A stretch of 12,311 nt of DNA from Blastocatellia bacterium UBA7656 (lineage in GTDB: Bacteria > Acidobacteriota > Blastocatellia > UBA7656). The stretch spans positions 328 through 12,638 of the forward strand of contig DLHY01000119.1 of NCBI GenBank assembly GCA_002483445.1, given 5' to 3'. The stretch's first letter is position 1. The number at the start of each line of letters is the position of its first letter. This document shows, piece by piece, positions 7,797 through 12,311 of the stretch. The translations under genes were made by a program, and so were the position numbers. The notes beneath the pieces are model-generated. The model was not told where the DNA came from. It saw only the letters and a list, made by a program, of their open reading frames with translations, and ran no database searches.

Positions 7797-9916
7797 TACT
7801 TTTTCACTGTGACGGTGACAGTTGCCGTAGCCGTTCCTCCGTGACCATCGCTTACGGTGTAGGTAAAAGTGTCCGTGCCTTTGAATTTGGTCTTTGGTTT
7901 ATACGTGACCCGCGAGCCGACGACTTCCACTTTCCCCATGCTGCTCTGTGTCGTTGATGAGATGGTCAACGTGTCCCGATCTATATCCGTGTCGTTGGCA
8001 AGCACGTCTATCGTCACAGTTTTCTTCTTCTTCGTTGATGCCGAATCATCCAGAGCGACAGGCGGGTCATTGACCGGATTGATAATTATCGTCACGGTTG
8101 CAGGCTGACCATCGATTTTCCCATCGTTGGCTTTGAAATGGAAAAAGTCATCGCCGCTGTAATTCGCGTCGGGCGTATAGACCCAGCCCGACAGCGAGTT
8201 GGTCAACGTGCCATGCATCGGGTTGGAAGCGAGGGCGAATGTCAAACCATCACGATCAGCGTCCGAGCCTTTGGGAGTGATCTGTTTCTGCGTGTCTTCG
8301 TCAAGCATTACGGTCTGAGGATCGGCGACCGGCGGGTCGTTGGCAGGCTTGATAGTGATAGAAACCGTGGCTTTGTTGCTTTCGTTCAGGCTGTCGCGCA
8401 CTTTGAATTCGAACTTGTCCGCTCCGCTGAAATTCTCATTGGGAAAATAGATGACATTGGGACCGTTTCCGCTCAGTCGCCCGCGAGTCGGGTGTGTGAC
8501 GATCTCGTAGGTCATCGGATCATTCTCCAGATCGTGAGCATCGAGAGTGATGAAGGTCGTCACATCTTCATCGGTTATAACAGTCTTGTTGAAAGCCTGG
8601 GGCGGAGCGTTGATGGTGGTGACATCAATCGTCACAGTAGCTGTTGCGGTAGTCCTCCCGTAACTGACCTCGAAGGTGAAGCTGTCCGGGCCTGTGTAAT
8701 CGGGCGCGGGCGTGTATGTGAGTTCTGGAACCTCGCCGCTCAACGTTCCGTGCGAAGGATTGGTCAACACCTTGTATTTGATTTGTCCATCGTTGCCTAC
8801 GCTTCCCATAAGCGTGATTATCTTGTAGCCGTTTTTGGCTACACTCACCAATTGATCGTCAGCCGTCAGGGGACTGTAATTGCGGACGTAGCGAATTCCA
8901 TCGGCGACGGTTGCAAACAGTATCGAGCCGTCTCCTGAAAGCTTCAATCTGCCTTCCTGAAACGCTGTCGAGGGGGTGCCGAACAGGTGCTGAAAATTAT
9001 GTACAGCCAGCACAGCGAATGTATTTGTGTTCAGCACGCGCACATCATTAGTTCCGGCCCATGCAAAATAAACGAGTTCTTCAGCCGGGTGGTAGACGAC
9101 GCCTACGGGTCGCGACGCGGGAGATTGTCCGATGTTCGTCTGCTTGACGAGATTCGCATCGACTATGTAGCTCGTGTCGACCGTTATGACAGCATACTGC
9201 GTCGCGTCGCGGTTCGCGCCGATTTCGTAATTGAATCGGCGTGTGCCATTGCTTCCGGCCTTGCGGAGCAAATCTCCGTCTGAAACGCGGTATCTTCCAA
9301 AAGGCCCGTCTGGATTGTTTGCTTCGGCTATACCTATGAAACCCCAGTCGCCGCTGCTTGTCACCATCGAGTTCATTTCGGTGCTGGCTATTTCGATTGA
9401 TTCCCCGGTTTGAGGATTATATCTGCGCAATGGAACTGTTCCCGATCCTTCGAAGATTGATGTAATGAGTAAATTGCCGTCGCTGCCGAAGGCGACTGCG
9501 AATGTGCCGCCTTCCCCGCCCGCGCGAGTAAAGACGGCCTGAGTGATCGCATCGGTTTCAAGATCGATCAGATGAATCCACACATCGCTCGTCGTGCGAG
9601 TGCGGTCGGCAACGGCGAGAGTATTGCCGTCAGGTGAGATGTCTATTCCGGCAAGATCGCCTCCGGGCTGATAAGGGCTGAGAAAACTGTCAGTATCGAG
9701 GCTGTAGCGAAGCACCGACCCCTGGCTTGTGATGTAGAGAATTTTGCGATGGTCGTCATAAACCATGTCTACGCGGTCGGGCGCGGATATGAAAGTTCCT
9801 GCGGCTCGCGCAACGGATCGAGTGAATGATGATGCAAGTATGAATATGGCGACAAGGGCGATGACACATACGAAGGCGGGGGGGATATTAGGCGTGGCTT
9901 TACGAATTGTGGACAT
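7796..9916 (-). CDS. secreted beta-propeller protein with four tandem cadherin/Ig-like repeats
   Basis: The start is ATG 9914-9916 (706 aa) because AGGAG lies 5 nt upstream and a hydrophobic export segment follows (PPAFVCVIALVAIFILASSF); an in-frame ATG nine codons earlier lacks a ribosome site. After the signal or anchor (to about residue 40) comes a YVTN/SMP-30-like propeller of about 300 residues (MVYDDHRKILYITSQGSVLRYSLDTD, GIDISPDGNTLAVADR). Four repeats of about 90 residues follow, in the tandem-95/cadherin-like style: PPVADPQTVMLDEDTQKQITPKGSD, DRDGLTFALASNPMHGTL, YTPDANYSGDDFFHFKANDG. Repeated D-x-D and E-D motifs suggest calcium binding. Repeat four replaces the usual E-D-T with a KKKK run. 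The protein ends with the last repeat and has no sorting tail. It is probably an exported surface or adhesion protein; partner and function are unknown. Confidence 0.85.
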   Translation of the reverse strand: MSTIRKATPNIPPAFVCVIALVAIFILASSFTRSVARAAGTFISAPDRVDMVYDDHRKILYITSQGSVLRYSLDTDSFLSPYQPGGDLAGIDISPDGNTLAVADRTRTTSDVWIHLIDLETDAITQAVFTRAGGEGGTFAVAFGSDGNLLITSIFEGSGTVPLRRYNPQTGESIEIASTEMNSMVTSSGDWGFIGIAEANNPDGPFGRYRVSDGDLLRKAGSNGTRRFNYEIGANRDATQYAVITVDTSYIVDANLVKQTNIGQSPASRPVGVVYHPAEELVYFAWAGTNDVRVLNTNTFAVLAVHNFQHLFGTPSTAFQEGRLKLSGDGSILFATVADGIRYVRNYSPLTADDQLVSVAKNGYKIITLMGSVGNDGQIKYKVLTNPSHGTLSGEVPELTYTPAPDYTGPDSFTFEVSYGRTTATATVTIDVTTINAPPQAFNKTVITDEDVTTFITLDAHDLENDPMTYEIVTHPTRGRLSGNGPNVIYFPNENFSGADKFEFKVRDSLNESNKATVSITIKPANDPPVADPQTVMLDEDTQKQITPKGSDADRDGLTFALASNPMHGTLTNSLSGWVYTPDANYSGDDFFHFKANDGKIDGQPATVTIIINPVNDPPVALDDSASTKKKKTVTIDVLANDTDIDRDTLTISSTTQSSMGKVEVVGSRVTYKPKTKFKGTDTFTYTVSDGHGGTATATVTVTVKK

Positions 9917-10083
9917 GCCTGCTCCTGAATCTGGTTGATGCACGCATAGGGGCAGGACATCAGGAAAGCATCACCCGTTCTCGGCAGCGCGTAACAGATT
10001 GTCGGCGCACAAAAAGACGCAGAAGATGATTAAAAAGGCTCCGAGCCGCAGTCTGAACGGGTCAAATGACTGCTTTTCATCAC
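9917..10083 (-). other. long 5' leader of the propeller/Ig-like gene
   Basis: If transcription starts near 10083, the leader is about 167 nt. It contains GCAGTC (10048-10053 on the + strand) facing GACTGC (10068-10073), then a small GGCT-CGG-AGCC hairpin followed by T5 on the minus strand. A GGTGATGC/GCATCAACC pairing lies nearer the start codon. I see structure but no riboswitch class that I recognise. Confidence 0.3.
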
Positions 10084-10089
10084 GCGGCG

Positions 10090-10118
10090 AGTATATGAAC
10101 GGTTGGGGTTAAGGTCAA
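10090..10118 (-). promoter_or_regulatory. sigma70-like promoter for the propeller/Ig-like gene
   Basis: On the minus strand, TTGACC (10113-10118) and TATACT (10090-10095) are separated by exactly 17 bp. Each hexamer matches the consensus at 5 of 6 positions. The site lies between the AT-rich accessory patch and the Ig-like gene, and is oriented toward the latter. Confidence 0.65.
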
Positions 10119-10182
10119 TAGTATTGTTTGTTTCAGGCAGGCTTGGGACAGGCTCCTATGGGCGCAACTCTCGCGCTAGTCG

Positions 10183-11016
10183 TTAGCGGCCATCCTTTAT
10201 TTTTTCCACTATGCTTTTCAATTCAGGCAACAGGTCGGAAATATCATATTTTTCGAGGATCAGCTTTGTGCATAACATGGCAAGGTCTGTCGACCATTGA
10301 TAGCCAAGGCCGCATACAACATCAATTTCTTCAATTGAAAGATAACGCTCATTAGACAGGGCCGATCCATGCACAGTCGTATTAATGCGTCTCATTTGTG
10401 TTTCGTAAAACTCTTCGAGTGAAATGCCAAGGTATGCTTTGATATCGGTTTTCTGAAACTTGTCGGCTTTTCTAGCATCCGTCAGCAAATCATTGCCTGT
10501 CCACCGCGAGGGATGTTCTGCCTTTTTTTTCCCACAGGGATGTTCTGTCTTTTTTTTCCTATGAGGCCAAAGAGCTTCTCGCTTCTTTTTAATCGAGGAT
10601 TCTTCCCTATGGATAAAATCGACGTATGCCTTATAAGCAGAAGGGACTCGCTTTTTGAAATATTTTTCTAGCTCTACTGCTGCCTTTAGCTTGGCAGACT
10701 GCTCCCACCAAAACATCCGTTCATCAGTATAAGGTTCTCTTCCTTCTGAAAGTAGAATCAGGTCGACAGTGATCTCAAATAAAGATCGATTACAAGCGAG
10801 AATGGCTTGATAATCCTGATGGGTACGAAGCTTTTTTAGACTCTGCATCCAGAAGCAGGCTCTCACATATAAACCTTGAAGACTATCTACGGGCTTTAAT
10901 GGATCGCCGCTGATGGCTTGAAGGCTTGGAATTACGCGCTCGTACATAAAGCGCGATGCTATTGGCACGCCTTTATACAATTCTTCTGTATAGGCCCGTG
11001 TTTCTTCTATGCTCAT
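10183..11016 (-). CDS. DUF5677/HEPN-like helical protein of unknown function
   Basis: The start is ATG 11014-11016 (277 aa), with a modest GGA upstream. The protein is predicted almost all-helical, with no signal peptide or membrane segment. Residues 50-90 (VRACFWMQSL...AILACNRSLFEITVDLILLSEG) resemble the paired helices of DUF5677-type proteins. Residues 209-216 read RRINTTVH, giving R210-x5-H216, the spacing of the HEPN ribonuclease motif R-x4-6-H near the start of a C-terminal helix. This supports a HEPN-like reading but does not prove one. Residues 144-172 contain a basic duplicated insert (KKKTEHPCG / KKKAEHPSR) encoded by a 27-bp tandem repeat. The gene is AT-richer than those at 400-9900 and sits in the patch beside the tRNA gene, which suggests acquisition. 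DUF5677 and HEPN proteins occur in defence settings, but no partner toxin, antitoxin or methylase was recognised. Confidence 0.65.
   Translation of the reverse strand: MSIEETRAYTEELYKGVPIASRFMYERVIPSLQAISGDPLKPVDSLQGLYVRACFWMQSLKKLRTHQDYQAILACNRSLFEITVDLILLSEGREPYTDERMFWWEQSAKLKAAVELEKYFKKRVPSAYKAYVDFIHREESSIKKKREALWPHRKKKTEHPCGKKKAEHPSRWTGNDLLTDARKADKFQKTDIKAYLGISLEEFYETQMRRINTTVHGSALSNERYLSIEEIDVVCGLGYQWSTDLAMLCTKLILEKYDISDLLPELKSIVEKIKDGR
10509..10559 (-). repeat. 27-bp tandem duplication with two A8 tracts inside the coding sequence
   Basis: The 24-bp segments 10509-10532 and 10536-10559 match at 23 of 24 bases with a 27-bp period, which is nine codons. On the coding strand each holds A8 followed by G, read in frame as AAA AAA AAG, which contains the slippery heptamer A AAA AAG. 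A -1 shift at the first tract reaches TGA about 19 codons later and would remove the C-terminal third of the protein. Confidence 0.85.
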
Positions 11017-11067
11017 TGTGGGAGTGTCCTAATCTTGTGTTGCTGGCTCTGAGAATCTTTCCCGGTT

Positions 11068-11280
11068 CTAAGGGATCACATCAATCTTCACATACTGTTT
11101 GAACACGGCTGTCCCAACTTCACCGAGTTCTTTTAACCGCTTCCCAAAAGTATTTTCCCATTCGTCAGGCGTTATTCCACAATTGACGCATCCGCCCACC
11201 GGTAACGCTGACCTTTCATTCGTTTGCCACAAGTGATCTGAAGTAAACGGCAAAGATTCAAGTTGTTCTTTACATCGCAT
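11068..11280 (-). CDS. small ORF (70 aa) inside the inverted-repeat element
   Basis: I do not recognise this protein. It runs from ATG 11278-11280 to TAG 11068-11070 and fills most of the interior of the element. The sequence is hydrophilic, with a C-x-x-C pair (GGCVNCG, residues 30-34) and a helical second half (PDEWENTFGKRLKELGEVGTAVFKQYVKI). There is no signal peptide. There is no ribosome-binding site, but a promoter-like pair (11287-11315) would start transcription almost exactly at the ATG, so a leaderless message is possible. It could instead be a fragment of a larger gene captured by the element, or a chance ORF. Its direction matches the flanking genes. Confidence 0.35.
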   Translation of the reverse strand: MRCKEQLESLPFTSDHLWQTNERSALPVGGCVNCGITPDEWENTFGKRLKELGEVGTAVFKQYVKIDVIP

Positions 11281-11286
11281 AGCAGC

Positions 11287-11315
11287 ATTCTACCGCAAGA
11301 ACTCAAAACCGCCAA
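11287..11315 (-). promoter_or_regulatory. promoter-like pair before the 70-aa ORF
   Basis: On the minus strand TTGGCG (11310-11315) and TAGAAT (11287-11292) are 17 bp apart. The predicted start falls at about 11280, the A of the ORF's ATG, consistent with leaderless transcription. The -35 match is only fair (4 of 6). Confidence 0.35.
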
Positions 11316-11354
11316 ACGAACAACACAAGATTAGGACACTACCCTACAAAGAAA

Positions 11355-11837
11355 TCAGGCGCACGCCTTCTTGTTTCTGACGATTATGTTCTTCGCCCGT
11401 TCGGTCGCGCCCTGTTGTCTGAGTTCAGCTATGTGCTTCTCCCACGTATAATCCCGCGCCCACTTGATATGTTTTTGCTGGGAGTTCCGAGTGTTTGATA
11501 CCCTGAGTTTGACTTCAAGGATCAATGAGTCATCAGCGGGGACTGCATAAAAACAGCCATTTTCAGGACACCATACAGCGAAGTAGTCGACTTCGCCTTT
11601 GAGGTAGGGGCGATAGGTTTGATTATTGCTGCCCATATTGCGCCGCGCCTTATAGATCACGCAGCCATTAACGATTCTACCTGTCTTGACCTGAACCCTG
11701 AACAATCGCTTGCCTGTATCGACTATGAGATCGTAAGCGCATCCGCTCCCAAAAGGCACTGACACTGAAAATTTCGCTTCGAGGTAAGCAGACAAAATTT
11801 TAGACTCGGTTATATTCCCAACCGTATAAGTGGACAT
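11355..11837 (-). CDS. PD-(D/E)XK endonuclease, group-I-intron-associated (I-Ssp6803I-like) type
   Basis: The start is ATG 11835-11837 (160 aa), preceded by AAAGGAAA; the frame stays open to 11957, but those 40 codons lack family character. The family has about 150-160 residues, so this copy is full length. The catalytic core is visible: E11 in GNITESK, D36 in CAYDLIVD, and Q49-x-K51 in FRVQVKTGR. This is the PD-(D/E)XK nuclease pattern with Q in place of the usual acidic residue, as in this homing-endonuclease group. The GEVDYFAVWCPENGCFYAVPAD segment is also typical. Such enzymes are known from group I introns in bacterial tRNA genes, where they cut the intron-less allele. Here the gene is free-standing, 150 nt downstream of an intact tRNA-Arg gene on the same strand. 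Whether it still cuts that tRNA gene is unknown. It may instead be a domesticated or defence nuclease. Confidence 0.8.
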   Translation of the reverse strand: MSTYTVGNITESKILSAYLEAKFSVSVPFGSGCAYDLIVDTGKRLFRVQVKTGRIVNGCVIYKARRNMGSNNQTYRPYLKGEVDYFAVWCPENGCFYAVPADDSLILEVKLRVSNTRNSQQKHIKWARDYTWEKHIAELRQQGATERAKNIIVRNKKACA

Positions 11838-11880
11838 CGCATTTTCCTTTCGCTCTGCCCAAGATACAAACCTGAATGGA

Positions 11881-11902
11881 TTCAGTTCTCTGAGGAACTG
11901 AA
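11881..11902 (-). other. hairpin in the endonuclease leader
   Basis: TTCAGTTC (11881-11888) and GAACTGAA (11895-11902) form a perfect 8-bp stem with a 6-nt loop, 44-65 nt upstream of the endonuclease ATG. No T-tract follows on either strand, so it is not a terminator. It may be an operator or an mRNA control element. Confidence 0.4.
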
Positions 11903-11947
11903 GATCGCTATCTTCTTTGAAAGCCGGTGAAGGCGAATTTCTTTCCG

Positions 11948-11956
11948 AGTATATCA
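11948..11956 (-). promoter_or_regulatory. extended -10 promoter for the endonuclease gene
   Basis: On the minus strand TGATATACT reads as an extended -10 element (TG-n-TATACT). No good -35 box is present, which is usual for this class. Transcription would start near 11941, giving a leader of about 100 nt and excluding the upstream 40-codon extension of the frame. Confidence 0.4.
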
Positions 11957-11986
11957 AACAAATCGAATAATGAGGGAATGAATTTG

Positions 11987-12063
11987 TGGTGCGCCCGGCT
12001 GGACTCCAACCAGCGGCCTACCACTTAGGAGGCGGTCGCTCTATGCATCTGAGCTACGGGCGC
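11987..12063 (-). tRNA. tRNA-Arg(CCU) with encoded CCA and swapped 19-56 tertiary pair
   Basis: The mature body is 12063 to 11990 on the minus strand (74 nt), followed by an encoded CCA (11989-11987). The acceptor stem GCGCCCG/CGGGCGC, D stem GCTC/GAGC, anticodon stem ACCGC/GTGGT (one G-U) and T stem GCTGG/CCAGC all pair. The anticodon loop CTCCTAA gives anticodon CCU, which reads AGG. A20 and A73, both compatible with ArgRS recognition, are present. The D loop reads AGATGCATA, putting C rather than G at position 19. The T loop reads TTGGAGT, putting G rather than C at position 56. The two changes compensate each other. There is no intron. The promoter upstream (TGGACA with TAACGT 18 bp on) is weak. 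Confidence 0.96.
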
Positions 12064-12179
12064 ACATTGCAGTTACGTTAGCAGACTGATTCTCTTACTG
12101 TCCAGGCGGGGCTACTCGTCAGGCGTGATTCAGCTTATCGCGCAAACACATCGAATCTGATCGACTCGCTCTTTTCAGC

Positions 12180-12311
12180 CGCGTCAGCGGCGACCTGACT
12201 TTAGCCGCGTTCTTTAGAGCGCGGGTCGCGAGCCGGAAAGCCATACTCGTCGCGTCAGCGGCGGTTGAACAGGAATCGAATCGCAATAATCAATCGTCGC
12301 TGACGCGACGG
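12180..12311. repeat. GC-rich direct and inverted repeat cluster at the window end
   Basis: CGCGTCAGCGGCG occurs at 12180-12192 and 12251-12263. An inverted, one-base variant lies at 12295-12307. CGTCGCGTCAGCG (12248-12260) and its complement (12298-12310) form a perfect 13-bp inverted repeat around a 37-bp loop. Between the direct copies, CCGCGTTCT (12205-12213) and AGAGCGCGG (12216-12224) can pair. No gene is seen in 12064-12311. The cluster probably continues past the window edge. Confidence 0.6.

Larger units (their letters stand above)
11023..11340. mobile_element. 318-bp inverted-repeat-bounded element (MITE-like)
   Basis: A perfect 20-bp inverted repeat bounds the unit: CAACACAAGATTAGGACACT at 11321-11340 and its complement at 11023-11042. 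Beyond the perfect core both ends continue similarly outward (TTGT-G-GGG-like versus TTGTAGGGT), so the true termini may be about 29 bp. The ends recall IS256-type termini (TGTCC...TTGTGT), which is only a resemblance. No transposase is inside, only a 70-codon ORF, and I could not identify a target-site duplication. The left end reaches the start codon of the DUF5677-like gene. The unit accounts for most of the gap 11017-11354. Confidence 0.6.

Noticed and set aside
8138..8938. 266-codon plus-strand frame opposite the Ig-like repeat gene
   Set aside because: It is the complement of repeated Ig-like units and has no start signal. The minus-strand product has clear domains.
10048..10077. Plus-strand terminator (GCAGTC...GACTGC then TTTT)
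   Set aside because: The stem is only 6 bp with a 14-nt loop, and no plus-strand gene ends there.
10150..10190. Integron attC-like site at the edge of the accessory patch
   Set aside because: The GTTAGCG/CGCTAAC pair does not meet the RYYYAAC/GTTRRRY core, and no second core pair is present.
11838..11957. 40-codon N-terminal extension of the endonuclease
   Set aside because: The family-like sequence starts at MSTYTVGNITESK with a good ribosome site. The extension overlaps the leader hairpin and the likely promoter.
11987..12063. Group I intron within the tRNA
   Set aside because: The tRNA is contiguous, with a normal 7-nt anticodon loop and no insertion.
10130..12063. Integrative island with tRNA-derived att repeats
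   Set aside because: No direct repeat of the tRNA 3' end was found at the far side of the patch and no integrase is present, so site-specific integration is unsupported within the window.

Overview
The window looks like chromosome from an Acidobacteriota-type bacterium, probably near Blastocatellia. This is inferred from gene content: a large Oar-like TonB-dependent receptor with an N-terminal carboxypeptidase-regulatory-like domain, a periplasmic PQQ beta-propeller dehydrogenase, an M28 peptidase with a C-terminal FnIII domain, and a propeller protein with tandem cadherin-like repeats. No marker gene here proves the taxonomy.

Layout. Positions 2-271 are the 3' end of a TPR-protein gene. Positions 324-2025 hold a self-contained unit: sigma70-like promoter, PQQ dehydrogenase-like gene and intrinsic terminator. 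Positions 2048-5569 hold a second unit: promoter overlapped by an operator-like palindrome, a leader of about 240 nt, the outer-membrane receptor gene and a strong terminator. A small gene of unknown function (5641-5901) follows, then a 153-bp palindromic repeat element (5971-6123). Two minus-strand genes come next: the M28 peptidase (6207-7589) and the propeller/Ig-like secreted protein (7796-9916). They are separated by a dense cluster of GANTC sites and nested inverted repeats. A good minus-strand promoter lies at 10090-10118. Most of these products carry signal peptides, so positions 400-9900 mainly encode cell-envelope and periplasmic functions.

From about 10180 to 11960 the DNA is visibly AT-richer and reads as an accessory patch on the minus strand beside a tRNA gene. 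It carries a DUF5677/HEPN-like protein with a duplicated poly-A slippery tract. It also carries a roughly 318-bp element bounded by a perfect 20-bp inverted repeat, enclosing a 70-codon ORF. The third item is a 160-aa PD-(D/E)XK endonuclease of the group-I-intron-associated (I-Ssp6803I-like) type. The patch abuts an intact tRNA-Arg(CCU) gene with an encoded CCA.

The most striking observation is in that tRNA. The near-invariant tertiary pair G19-C56 is replaced by C19-G56, a compensatory swap, right next to a homing-endonuclease-type gene. tRNA-Arg(CCU) is a known insertion site for bacterial group I introns. The last 130 bp of the window is a GC-rich cluster of short direct and inverted repeats.
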